Shown here: positions 1 through 8,248 of the stretch, one piece after another
Numbering within the stretch: the first letter of the stretch is position 1
How the letters are laid out: every line of letters starts with the position of its first letter
Assembly: GCF_002150785.1 (NCBI RefSeq)
Contig: NZ_MTAZ01000053.1
Coordinates: 1-53,331, forward strand
Direction: 5' to 3'
Source: Arenibacter amylolyticus
Lineage (GTDB): Bacteria > Bacteroidota > Bacteroidia > Flavobacteriales > Flavobacteriaceae
Length of the DNA stretch: 53,331 bases
The notes under the pieces: generated by a model
Told to the model about the DNA's origin: nothing
Seen by the model: the letters and a program-made list of their open reading frames with translations, nothing else
Database searches by the model: none
Translations under genes and position numbers: made by a program

Positions 1-41
1 TTCACCACCTAGCGAATTACCATGCACGGCACACTACAAAA

Positions 42-67
42 AAACCCGACAATTCCTTGTCGGGTTT
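42..67 (-). terminator. Rho-independent terminator of the OmpA/lipocalin operon
   Basis: A perfect 10-bp stem (42-51 with 58-67) with a 6-nt loop. Read on the minus strand it is followed by a run of T residues (complement of the A-run at 38-44). It lies about 20 bases after the stop of the OmpA-like gene, so it most likely ends that transcript. Confidence 0.85.
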
Positions 68-89
68 ATACTTAAATACTGGTAAGTTA

Positions 90-782
90 CTAGTTAGTTT
101 GCCTACGAGCCTCTTCTTTTAAAGCCTCATTGGCCACAATTGCCAACTCTACCCTGCGGTTCTTAGCTCTTCCTTCTGCAGTTGAATTATCTGCCTTGGG
201 TTGAGTTAATCCGTACCACTTGGTAGTTAGTCTGCTACCCGAAACCCCATTGGCTACCAAATAATTGGTAACAGCTTGGGCGCGCAGCTTGGACAAGTTG
301 AGGTTATATGCTGCGCTACCTGTACTATCTGTATGCCCTTCCACCAAAATATTAGTGTCTGGATACTCCAACAATACTTTAACTAATTTATCTAAAGTAA
401 CGGCAGAAGCAGTATTAACAGCAGACTTATTGGTATCAAAATACACCCCTCCATCCTCACTGAAGGTTACATTTATACCCTCACCAACACGGGTAACATC
501 GGCTCCTGGAATCTCTTCTTCGATTCGTTCTGCCTGTCGGTCCATCCTATCCCCAATATATCCACCGGCAACTCCACCTACTACAGCACCAATAATAGCA
601 CCCAAAGCAGTGTTGTTACCTTTCCCTACATTATTCCCGATTACTCCTCCGATTACAGCTCCACCTGCAGCACCGCCAGCAGCACCTCTTTGTTTGTGAT
701 TTGTATTTTTAAGGGCAGTACAACTACCAAGGGTTGCCATAATCATTATTAAGGACAAACTACTAACTACTATTTTTCTCAT
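90..782 (-). CDS. OmpA family lipoprotein with glycine zipper
   Basis: A 230-residue outer-membrane lipoprotein expected to bind peptidoglycan through its C-terminal OmpA domain. The N-terminus is a lipoprotein signal with the lipobox LGSC (Cys at about residue 21). Residues about 33-75 are a Gly/Ala-rich zipper (repeated GAAGG and GGVIG), a segment that packs in or on a membrane. Residues about 110-220 hold the OmpA-like domain with the motif VEGHTDSTG, the LSKLRA helix and the RRVELAI end. The gene is coupled to the lipocalin-like gene upstream: the sequence TAATG holds both the stop of that gene and this start, sharing one base. The pair ends at the terminator at 42-67. Anchoring the outer membrane to the wall is inferred from the family. 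Confidence 0.9.
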   Translation of the reverse strand: MRKIVVSSLSLIMIMATLGSCTALKNTNHKQRGAAGGAAGGAVIGGVIGNNVGKGNNTALGAIIGAVVGGVAGGYIGDRMDRQAERIEEEIPGADVTRVGEGINVTFSEDGGVYFDTNKSAVNTASAVTLDKLVKVLLEYPDTNILVEGHTDSTGSAAYNLNLSKLRAQAVTNYLVANGVSGSRLTTKWYGLTQPKADNSTAEGRAKNRRVELAIVANEALKEEARRQTN

Positions 783-1273
783 TATTCATCGTTTTTAATA
801 AATTCATAAACTACGGTAACTGGAGTTCCATCTACCATTACTTTAGACTCTAGCCTCATATAACTCTCGCTTAAGGAAACAATATCTAATCTATATCCCT
901 TTCCACCGGAAATATCCTTGTATCTATCATCGATAAATTTAAACTGAAGTTGAGCATTCATTCCTTCACGCTCATAAATAGACCATCTAATAAATTGCTC
1001 TTCCTGACCGCATTCCGCACGATTGGCTAAAACATAGCTACCCGTACTATTGTTGTTTCTAAAGAACCAACTACTGCCCTCAAAACAATCATCAGATGCA
1101 TGGTTAAACAATTGGGACTTAAAATTACCTGGGGCTCCTGTATAAGAAACACTGTTCAAGATCCAATAACCATTAATGGTTTTCCTATCCTTCATCGCGG
1201 ATTTGGATACCGAACAGGACGATACTAATCCTACGGCCAAGAACAGTACAAAAAATGACTTTTTAAAATGCAT
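782..1273 (-). CDS. Lipocalin-like lipoprotein
   Basis: A 163-residue predicted lipoprotein. The frame is open to 1366, but I place the start at the ATG at 1271-1273 because a clean lipoprotein signal begins there (MHFKKSFFVLFLAVGL, lipobox VSSC) and the 31 residues before it do not look like a signal. The mature part begins with an NGYWILNSV-type strand characteristic of lipocalin-like proteins of Bacteroidota and has two cysteines (in DDCFEG and AECGQE) that could form a disulfide. It is first in a two-gene operon with the OmpA-like gene (overlap TAATG). The ligand is unknown. The pairing of a lipocalin-like and an OmpA-like lipoprotein suggests an envelope role, which is inference. Confidence 0.8.
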   Translation of the reverse strand: MHFKKSFFVLFLAVGLVSSCSVSKSAMKDRKTINGYWILNSVSYTGAPGNFKSQLFNHASDDCFEGSSWFFRNNNSTGSYVLANRAECGQEEQFIRWSIYEREGMNAQLQFKFIDDRYKDISGGKGYRLDIVSLSESYMRLESKVMVDGTPVTVVYEFIKNDE

Positions 1274-1600
1274 AATTCTTTTAGTATTTAAATGATTAAT
1301 GTTACGTATATACGCAGCAAACAGACAAAAAGTATACCTAAAAATCCTAAATGAAACTAAATCCAAGCTAACAGCTTCTATAGGAAAGTATTAACGCCTA
1401 AAATAATTATAGATACAACAATTTGGTAAGCAAACTTAAGGACATTTCCCCTGTAAAATTGACTGAAAACATAGAAATTAGTGCTCTAAACACCCTTGAA
1501 ACTATGAGATTCCTTAAAATTAATAAAGGGAAGCGCTGCTTCCCTCTATTTTAAAAACCATTTATGCCTAATAGGTAGTTCTAGTAAAAGTTAATTATGC
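1274..1600. other. Intergenic region, 327 bp
   Basis: Lies between the gdh-gre operon end and the lipocalin-like start, all on the minus strand. It holds the hairpin at 1527-1545 and must contain the promoter of the lipocalin/OmpA operon. I find no convincing TAnnTTTG core on the minus strand. Nothing else is evident. Confidence 0.5.
1527..1545 (-). terminator. Probable terminator after gre
   Basis: A perfect 8-bp stem (AGGGAAGC / GCTTCCCT) with a 3-nt loop, 56 bases after the stop of the GreA/Rnk-like gene. On the minus strand it is followed by a T/A-rich stretch rather than a pure T-run, so the call is moderate. Confidence 0.6.
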
Positions 1601-2020
1601 CTAGAGTAGCACATCGGAATTAATTGAATTTGGTTGCTGTTTCACCTCTGCAACCTTTAGGGTTTGAAGACCATTTCTAAACTCCCAAACAATATCGTCC
1701 CCTTTGGCATACCCCATAACCGCTGCCCCCATGGGAGTTAAAATTGAAATTTTACTATTTTTAAAGTCCCCTTCCGAGGGTATTACCAATTGAAATTTAT
1801 TGGTAAAGCCATTTTGCCCTTCAATAGTAACCAAAGAATTAAAGCGAATGACATCAGTGGGCATATTTTCCTCACTGTATACAATAGCCGATTTTAGTTC
1901 ATCGGTTAATTTTTGAATGCTGCTTTTATAGGTATTGTCCGGATAGTACCCTGAGACATTTACCAAACGCTTCAATAAAACGAATTCTTTTTTTTCCAAA
2001 ACTAGATTTCCGTACTTCAT
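1601..2020 (-). CDS. GreA/GreB-type transcription factor, Rnk-like
   Basis: A 139-residue protein with the C-terminal FKBP-like domain of GreA/GreB/Rnk, recognisable by ISILTPMGAAVMGYAKGD at about residues 91-108 followed by a VWEF strand. The N-terminal part is short (about 50 residues) and lacks the long acidic coiled coil of true GreA (about 158 residues). This makes it closer to Rnk-like factors, which bind RNA polymerase near the secondary channel without classical cleavage activity. It follows glutamate dehydrogenase by 22 bp on the same strand and is probably cotranscribed with it. A role in adjusting transcription is a family-level statement; nothing here shows its specific target. 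Confidence 0.8.
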   Translation of the reverse strand: MKYGNLVLEKKEFVLLKRLVNVSGYYPDNTYKSSIQKLTDELKSAIVYSEENMPTDVIRFNSLVTIEGQNGFTNKFQLVIPSEGDFKNSKISILTPMGAAVMGYAKGDDIVWEFRNGLQTLKVAEVKQQPNSINSDVLL

Positions 2021-2042
2021 GTTACATATGTTTTTAAATTAT

Positions 2043-3326
2043 TTATGGAAAAATCCCTCTTTGCAGGTATGCTTTTTCCAATCTTTCTATAGCTATCATA
2101 AAGGCAGCGGTACGCATATCTCCCTGCCTTTCCTGGCCTTTATCGTAGACCTTATCAAAGACCTCTTTCATTTTTTTGTCGAGCCTGGTCATCACATCTT
2201 CCAATTGCCAATACTCTCCGTTTCTATTTTGAAGCCATTCATAATAACTGGCCATCACTCCCCCACAATTACATAAAATGTCTGGTAAAACGCCAATCCC
2301 CCTATTCAACAAAATTTCTTCGCCTTCTACATCGGTAGGTCCATTAGCACCTTCTGCAATAAGAAATGCTTTTATTTTACCAGCGTTGTCCGCGGTTATT
2401 TGATTCCCTAGGGCTGCTGGGATACATATATCGCAATCCAACTCAAAAAAGTGGTCTTTGTCCAATGCGGAAGCCTCTGGGAAATTTAATATGCTCCCAT
2501 TATTTTGCTCCATATACGCAGCCAACGCAGCTACCTTTATACCATTCTTATTGGTTATACTACCAAAGGCATCTTGTACACCAACTAGTTTGGCACCCTC
2601 ATTCTCTAAAAAGTAGGCAGCCCAATACCCTACATTTCCAAAACCTTGCAGAATAAATCTTTTGTCTGCAAGACTAATCTTTTTCCTTTCGGCCCAGAAC
2701 TTAATGTTTAAAAAGACGCCATAGCCTGTGGCCCTGTCCCTTCCTTCCGATCCACCAGTTCCTATTGGTTTTCCAGTAACCACGTGCTGGTTCTTAGATC
2801 TTTCTGTTGGGGGTTTTGTAGACATATAAGTATCCAATATCCACGCCATGGTTTGGGCATTGGTATTTACATCAGGCGCGGGAATATCGTGTTCGGGACC
2901 AATATTATCTCCTAAGGCATACGTGAATCTTCTGGTGATTCGCTCTAATTCTGAAGTAGAATACTTGGAGGGATCTATCTTAAGTCCCCCCTTGGCGCCC
3001 CCATAAGGCAAGCCGGCCAAAGAGGTTTTCCATGTCATCCACATCGCTAAGGCCTTAGCAGTCTCTATATCTACAGTCGGATGATAGCGCAATCCACCCT
3101 TATACGGTCCTAGTGCGTTATTATGTTGTACCCGATAACCTGTGAATACTTCTATTTCCCCATTATCCATCTTAACCGGGAAGTGGATGATGAGCTCATT
3201 ATTGGTAATACTTAGAATCTTTCTAATATTACTATTTAACTCTATAATATCCGCAGCATGGTTAAATTGACGCATTACGTTCTCTAACATACCCTGCCTA
3301 GGCTGTTCCTTTACATTCGTTATCAT
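2043..3326 (-). CDS. gdhA: Glu/Leu/Phe/Val dehydrogenase, probably glutamate dehydrogenase
   Basis: A 427-residue amino-acid dehydrogenase that interconverts glutamate and 2-oxoglutarate plus ammonia with NAD(P). The substrate-binding domain shows GPYKGGLRYHP (K76), K100 in MTWKTSLAG and the catalytic PYGGAKGGL (K112). The Rossmann domain carries the dinucleotide-binding ILQGFGNVG at about residues 225-233. Length and motif order match the hexameric short-form enzymes (about 420-450 residues). The D/N pattern after the glycine-rich loop is ambiguous for NAD versus NADP. It is followed 22 bp later by the GreA/Rnk-like gene. Glutamate is the best guess for the substrate because no branched-chain specific signature stands out. 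Confidence 0.92.
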   Translation of the reverse strand: MITNVKEQPRQGMLENVMRQFNHAADIIELNSNIRKILSITNNELIIHFPVKMDNGEIEVFTGYRVQHNNALGPYKGGLRYHPTVDIETAKALAMWMTWKTSLAGLPYGGAKGGLKIDPSKYSTSELERITRRFTYALGDNIGPEHDIPAPDVNTNAQTMAWILDTYMSTKPPTERSKNQHVVTGKPIGTGGSEGRDRATGYGVFLNIKFWAERKKISLADKRFILQGFGNVGYWAAYFLENEGAKLVGVQDAFGSITNKNGIKVAALAAYMEQNNGSILNFPEASALDKDHFFELDCDICIPAALGNQITADNAGKIKAFLIAEGANGPTDVEGEEILLNRGIGVLPDILCNCGGVMASYYEWLQNRNGEYWQLEDVMTRLDKKMKEVFDKVYDKGQERQGDMRTAAFMIAIERLEKAYLQRGIFP

Positions 3327-3686
3327 AAAAAATTTTAATACGTTCTTACTTCCTTCCTTAAAATGAAGTGTGGATCCATGGACAATGATTCCGAATTGGA
3401 AAATTGAAATTCATTGCAAATCCAAATATGGTTTTTGTTTTTGGTAAGCACGCAAGTGTGGTAAAACTTACAACTAGGGCATATTCCGTTACTCTTTCCC
3501 ATATTTCACTAATTTAGAGAAATAGCAAGGGCAAGTATAATGCCAATGATTATGTTGATTTAATTAATAACCTTCAATCCCTTATTTTACAGCCGGTTGC
3601 GCGTAGCGACGGTGACAACGCTACCATGGTGTAGCTAGGGAGATATCCCCCGATGGGGAAAAAATACCCAGTATGAAATTTAGGGT
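3327..3686. other. Intergenic region, 360 bp, with two short hairpins
   Basis: Lies between the gdh start and the response-regulator stop. It must hold the gdh promoter, although no TAnnTTTG core is visible on the minus strand. At 3603-3624 there is a 6-bp inverted repeat (GTAGCG / CGCTAC), and at 3646-3659 a 5-bp one (TCCCC / GGGGA). Both are GC-richer than their surroundings. Neither is followed by a T-run on the minus strand, so I do not call them terminators. No gene is visible. Confidence 0.4.
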
Positions 3687-5021
3687 TTAACGAATTTTTT
3701 GACGCAGTGTCTTTCGGTCTATCTCTAAAATTTCGGCCGCCTTGGATTTGTTGTTCCCCGTGGCTTCCAGAACTTTTAGTATGTAGTTTTTTTCCACTTC
3801 CCGTAAAGGAAGCAGCTTGTCATCGGGAAAATGGATTTTATACTTAATGGAATCGGGAAGATCCCCCAACTCAATCTTCTTATCGCACATAATTACCGCC
3901 CGTTGCACCACATTTTCCAATTCCCTAATATTCCCTGGCCAATTGTATCGCACAAGCAGGTCTAATGCATCTTGAGAAATGCTTACTATCCTATCCTTAT
4001 ACTCTACCCCATATTTAAAAAGAAACTTATCTACCAAAAGGGCAATATCTTCCTTGCGATCCCTTAACGGCGGTACATTTATCTCTACCACGGTTAATCG
4101 ATAATACAAATCTTCCCTAAAGCTTCCTTTTTTTACCATAGCCTTAAGGTCGCTATTAGTGGCTGCTATTACGCGTAGATTAATTTTCTCCGATTTTTGA
4201 GACCCCACCTTTATCACCTCCTTTTCTTGGAGTACCCGCAGTAATTTGGATTGTACTGCTGGTGAGGCATTCCCCACTTCATCCAAAAAGAGCGTACCCT
4301 TATCTGCGGCTTGAAACAACCCCTGACGTTGTTCTTGTGCCCCGGTAAAAGCGCCTTTTGCATATCCAAACAACTCGGATTCTAACAAGCTTTCCGGGAT
4401 TGCGCCACAGTTCACCGCAATAAATGGTGCCCTAGAGAATTTCCCCATATAATGAACGGAACGCGCCACCAATTCCTTCCCGGTACCACTTTCCCCATTA
4501 ATCAGCACGGTGGCCTTGTTATCCTTTACCCTATCTATAATAGAGGTGACTGTCTTAATGGCCTTGGACCTCCCAATGAGCTCGCCATAACTTTCAATTT
4601 CCGGCCTATCTATGGAGGCAGACCTTACTATATTTCCTGTATCACTTCCCTTTGCCGCAAAGCTTTTTGTGACGGCCTGCCGCAGCTCTTCCTTGGTAAA
4701 TGGTTTAACTAGATAATCCATGGCGCCCGACTTTAAGACCGTGAGGGCATCATCTACCGAAGGGTAGCCCGTTACCACCAATTTTGGAAGCTTGGGGTAA
4801 TGCTCGGACACATAGTTTATTAATTGCATCCCATCTACATCGGGCATCCGTAGGTCTGTAATTAATAAATCTATTTTGGAATCCTTTAAAATAGCGAGTG
4901 CTTCCTTTACGGATACGGCTTTAAAAGCATGGTAGTTAAACGATTGTAGATGCCTGTGTAGGAGTTCTAGTATGTCTATGTCATCATCAACAATTAGTAC
5001 GTTTTCTTTTTTAAAGCCCAT
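3687..5021 (-). CDS. Sigma-54-dependent response regulator, NtrC family
   Basis: A 444-residue three-domain regulator. Receiver domain 1-120: acidic pocket VDDD, phospho-acceptor D56 (LLITD), T84 and K106. AAA+ domain about 146-370: Walker A GESGTGKE (176-183) and the sigma-54-contacting loop GAFTGA (223-228), intact, so it should activate RNA polymerase holding sigma-54. C-terminal Fis-type helix-turn-helix about 410-444 (NKSKAAEILEIDRKTLRQKI). The gene starts 3 bp after the stop of the histidine kinase, its evident partner. Both follow the 2-oxoacid dehydrogenase E1 gene. Target promoters are unknown; I saw no good sigma-54 -24/-12 site in the nearby intergenic regions. Confidence 0.95.
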   Translation of the reverse strand: MGFKKENVLIVDDDIDILELLHRHLQSFNYHAFKAVSVKEALAILKDSKIDLLITDLRMPDVDGMQLINYVSEHYPKLPKLVVTGYPSVDDALTVLKSGAMDYLVKPFTKEELRQAVTKSFAAKGSDTGNIVRSASIDRPEIESYGELIGRSKAIKTVTSIIDRVKDNKATVLINGESGTGKELVARSVHYMGKFSRAPFIAVNCGAIPESLLESELFGYAKGAFTGAQEQRQGLFQAADKGTLFLDEVGNASPAVQSKLLRVLQEKEVIKVGSQKSEKINLRVIAATNSDLKAMVKKGSFREDLYYRLTVVEINVPPLRDRKEDIALLVDKFLFKYGVEYKDRIVSISQDALDLLVRYNWPGNIRELENVVQRAVIMCDKKIELGDLPDSIKYKIHFPDDKLLPLREVEKNYILKVLEATGNNKSKAAEILEIDRKTLRQKIR

Positions 5022-5024
5022 CTG

Positions 5025-6122
5025 CTACTTTTTAGGAAATTGAATCACAAATATAGTCCCTTTGGGTATATTGGGACGGTACTCAATAGTTCCTCTGTGG
5101 CTTTTTACAATACCGTGCACCACGCTTAATCCAAGCCCTGATCCTTCCCCAGTTGGCTTGGTGCTATAAAAGGGTTCAAAAACCTTTTCACGGATGCTTG
5201 GCGCTATTCCCGGACCTTGATCCTCAATAAGCATCTCTACACCATCCTCCTTCTCTGTAATAAATAGGCGGATTACACTTCTTTGTGGGGCAAAGTAAAT
5301 GGCATTCAGCATTAAATTAAAGACCACCTGGGTCAGCTGTATGGCATCTACCCTTAGGAAAATAGACTCCCCACTAAAACTAAGCTCCCCTTTTATTTTT
5401 TTACTTTTTAAGCTGGGCTGCATAAGATTAAACGCATCGGATACAATAGGCACTATATTTACCAAGTCCATCTGCTGGGGCATTTCACAGGCAAAAAACA
5501 TTAATTTTTTCACCACTTCTCGTGAAAATATGGCGCTGTTGATAATCTTGTCTAAATCCCTGTTCGCCTCCGAATCCTCTTTTATCCTTGCTTTTAGTAG
5601 CTCGGAAAACCCTAGGATATTGGCAAGTGGAGTATTTAGCTCATGAGCCATTCCCGCTGTGATCTCTCCCAAAATACTTAACCGATCTGTATGCTCCATT
5701 TTTCGTTTAACCAAGTCTTCCTTGTCTTTAATCTGTTTCCGCTCCAACAGATTGCCCACTTCCATACAAATGTTCTGCAAGAGCTTCTTCTCTTCTAATA
5801 AAAAGTTGGAAACAGCATACGAAGGGGAAGGATAGGCTACTTGGATATACCCCACCTTCTTGTTAAAAACTTCTACGTTCGATTTTAGGGCCACGTTGCG
5901 CTGTGGAAAATGATCGGTTTTCATGGAGTATTGATCAGTAACCAATGCTATATGGGCATCCTTATTATGTCTAAAAGCCTTTTGCAAACACCTCATAATC
6001 CCTTTTAAGGCATCTTCCATCTGATCATAATCGCAATTAACGATGATAGAGGTAACCTCGTACATACAGGTCAATTCCTTAATACGCTCCTTTAGCTTCT
6101 CCTCTGCGGGATTTACAGCCAT
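5025..6122 (-). CDS. Soluble sensor histidine kinase
   Basis: A 365-residue kinase with no membrane segment, so it should act in the cytoplasm. Residues about 10-130 form a GAF-like sensory region flanked by helices. The HisKA helix holds the phospho-acceptor H160 in MAHELNTPL. The HATPase domain shows the N box (LMLNAIYFAP), G1 (EDQGPGIAP) and G2 (GEGSGLGLSVVHGIV). The H-box and ATPase features resemble NtrB-type kinases, which pair with sigma-54 activators like the one encoded 3 bp downstream. It starts 24 bp after the stop of the E1 dehydrogenase gene, which suggests an operon of metabolic enzyme, sensor and regulator. The signal is unknown; a small molecule binding the GAF-like region is an inference. 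Confidence 0.93.
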   Translation of the reverse strand: MAVNPAEEKLKERIKELTCMYEVTSIIVNCDYDQMEDALKGIMRCLQKAFRHNKDAHIALVTDQYSMKTDHFPQRNVALKSNVEVFNKKVGYIQVAYPSPSYAVSNFLLEEKKLLQNICMEVGNLLERKQIKDKEDLVKRKMEHTDRLSILGEITAGMAHELNTPLANILGFSELLKARIKEDSEANRDLDKIINSAIFSREVVKKLMFFACEMPQQMDLVNIVPIVSDAFNLMQPSLKSKKIKGELSFSGESIFLRVDAIQLTQVVFNLMLNAIYFAPQRSVIRLFITEKEDGVEMLIEDQGPGIAPSIREKVFEPFYSTKPTGEGSGLGLSVVHGIVKSHRGTIEYRPNIPKGTIFVIQFPKK

Positions 6123-6146
6123 TTTTTTTGTGATTAATAGATTTCT

Positions 6147-8123
6147 TTAATATTTCAACAAAGTTAGGAGTTCTGATGCAAATCGCGATTTAGGAAGGTA
6201 GGTATCTTCCAAGTTTTTGGCAAATGGAATGGGCGTATCCAAACTAGCCACCCTCTTAACGGGAGCATCTAAGTATTCAAAACAGTTTTCCATAACCATT
6301 GCAGAAATGTCGCTCGCCACACCACCAAAGAGACTGTCTTCCTGCAAGATAATTACTTTCCCTGTTTTTTTTACCGATTGGTATACAGCCTTCATATCCA
6401 AAGGTTGTAAGGTACGTAGATCTAATAGGTCTGCTTTTACATTGGGATGACTGTCCAAAACCTCCAAGGCCCAATGTACCCCCATACCATAGGTAACTAT
6501 GGTAATTTCCTCTCCCTGCCGTAAAAGGGCGGCCTCCCCAAAAGGAAGGGTGTAATAGGCTGTGGGCACCTCTTGATACTTACTTCTATAAAGTGCCTTA
6601 TGTTCAAAAAACAACACTGGATTGGGATCGTTTATGGCGGTTGCTAAAAGCCCTTTGGCGTCATAAGGGAATGCAGGGTACACCACCTTAAGCCCCGGGG
6701 TTTTGGTAAACCAAGCCTCATTGGTCTGGGAGTGAAAGGGTCCAGCCCCTACTCCGGCCCCACAAGGCATGCGAATAACTACGTCCGCATTTTGTCCCCA
6801 ACGATAGTGAACCTTGGCCAAGTAGTTAACAATTGGATTAAAACCAGTACTTACAAAATCGGCAAATTGCATTTCTACAACCGCCTTGGTTTGTCTTATG
6901 GAAAGCCCCATAGCCATAGATACTATAATAGATTCACAGATAGGGGTGTTTCTTACCCGATCTTTTCCAAATTGATCCAGAAATCCTTCGGTAACTTTAA
7001 AAACACCTCCGTAATCTGCAATATCCTGCCCCATTATCACCAAATCCCCATGTTTCTCCATGGATTGCCTTAAACCCTCCGAAATAGCATCGACAAGCCT
7101 TATATTGGCAGTTTCAGAATTTGGCGCCACCTCTTCATAATTAGACTCTTTATACAAGTCATTAATTTCTGTGTTTGCATCCGATACTATAGGGGGTTGA
7201 TCAAAAGCTATTTTTAAATGTTGATCTATTTCAGCTTGGTATTCCTCCTTAAAGGAATTGATCATCTCATTATTCAATATTTTTTCTTTTAAGAGATAGT
7301 TCTCATACGTCACCAAGGGGTCTTTCTTTTCCCAAGTATTCAACAACTCCTCGGGGACATATTTTGTGCCACTAGCTTCTTCATGGCCCCGCATCCTAAA
7401 GGTTTTAAACTCTATCATTACTGGCCTGGGGTTCTCCCTAATGCTCTTACACAATTCAGAAACCTTAGTGTATACTTCCTCTACATTATTTCCATCCAGG
7501 ATATGCGATTCCATTCCGTATCCTACCGCCCTATCTGCCAAGTGCTCACAGTTGTATTGCTCCTTAGTAGGGGTAGACAAGGCATAACCATTATTTTCTA
7601 TACAGAACAACACAGGCAGACTCCATACGGAAGCAAGATTTAAGGCTTCGTGAAAATCCCCTTCACTAGTTCCCCCTTCACCGGTAAACACCGCAGTTAC
7701 CTTCTTTTCTCCCTGGATCAACTCCGCCAAGGCAATTCCATTGGCAACTCCCATTTGTGGTCCTAAATGCGAGATCATCCCCACTACTTTGAACTCTTGA
7801 GAGCCAAAATGAAAGCTTCTATCCCTTCCTTTTGTAAATCCGCCTGCCTTTCCCTGCCATTGAGCAAAAAGTCGGTGCAAGGGTATATCCCTTGTGGTAA
7901 AGACTCCTAGATTACGGTGCATAGGAAGGATAAACTCTTCCGCAGTCAAGGCACTGGCTACACCAATATTGATAGCCTCCTGACCCATACCGCTAAACCA
8001 TTTTGAAATTTTTCCCTGCCGCAGTAAGAGCAACATCTTTTCCTCAATCAACCGGGGCTTCAGCATACGTTGATACAGTGCTACTTGCGTATCCTTATCA
8101 ATACCTAACTTATTAAACTGCAT
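6147..8123 (-). CDS. 2-oxoacid dehydrogenase E1, fused alpha and beta subunits
   Basis: A 658-residue thiamine-diphosphate enzyme, the decarboxylating E1 part of a branched-chain 2-oxoacid dehydrogenase or related complex. The alpha half (about 1-320) carries the ThDP/Mg motif from GEGGTSEGD to ENNGYA (about 148-180). The beta half (about 343-658) carries the transketolase-type pyrimidine domain (MGQDIADYGGVF) and a C-terminal domain (VTYGMGVHWALE). Such single-chain E1 proteins are common in Bacteroidota. No E2 or E3 gene lies in this window. The two-component pair follows after 24 bp. Substrate is probably branched-chain 2-oxoacids (2-oxoisovalerate), but pyruvate or other 2-oxoacids cannot be excluded by eye. 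Confidence 0.9.
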   Translation of the reverse strand: MQFNKLGIDKDTQVALYQRMLKPRLIEEKMLLLLRQGKISKWFSGMGQEAINIGVASALTAEEFILPMHRNLGVFTTRDIPLHRLFAQWQGKAGGFTKGRDRSFHFGSQEFKVVGMISHLGPQMGVANGIALAELIQGEKKVTAVFTGEGGTSEGDFHEALNLASVWSLPVLFCIENNGYALSTPTKEQYNCEHLADRAVGYGMESHILDGNNVEEVYTKVSELCKSIRENPRPVMIEFKTFRMRGHEEASGTKYVPEELLNTWEKKDPLVTYENYLLKEKILNNEMINSFKEEYQAEIDQHLKIAFDQPPIVSDANTEINDLYKESNYEEVAPNSETANIRLVDAISEGLRQSMEKHGDLVIMGQDIADYGGVFKVTEGFLDQFGKDRVRNTPICESIIVSMAMGLSIRQTKAVVEMQFADFVSTGFNPIVNYLAKVHYRWGQNADVVIRMPCGAGVGAGPFHSQTNEAWFTKTPGLKVVYPAFPYDAKGLLATAINDPNPVLFFEHKALYRSKYQEVPTAYYTLPFGEAALLRQGEEITIVTYGMGVHWALEVLDSHPNVKADLLDLRTLQPLDMKAVYQSVKKTGKVIILQEDSLFGGVASDISAMVMENCFEYLDAPVKRVASLDTPIPFAKNLEDTYLPKSRFASELLTLLKY

Positions 8124-8221
8124 GTTATATATTTACTGTTTTATGGATAATAATTTATAAATGTAACGAAAGCCTAAAACAAAGACCAACAATATATGAA
8201 GAAGATTGTCTTATTATTTAT

Positions 8222-8229
8222 TAACTTTG
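8222..8229 (+). promoter_or_regulatory. TAnnTTTG -7 element
   Basis: TAACTTTG lies 20 bases before the start of the oxygenase gene and matches the Bacteroidota -7 consensus. No TTG at the usual spacing is present upstream, so the -33 element is weak. Confidence 0.6.
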
Positions 8230-8248
8230 ATTTATCTAAATAAAAGAA

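Noticed and set aside
265-699. 144-codon open frame on the plus strand, opposite the OmpA-like gene
   Set aside because: It is the complement of the glycine-rich zipper and OmpA domain; its Pro/Ala-rich product has no recognisable domain and it overlaps the true gene entirely.
3603-3659. Two GC-richer hairpins after the response-regulator gene, as a terminator
   Set aside because: On the minus strand neither stem is followed by a T-run, so I only describe them in the intergenic entry.
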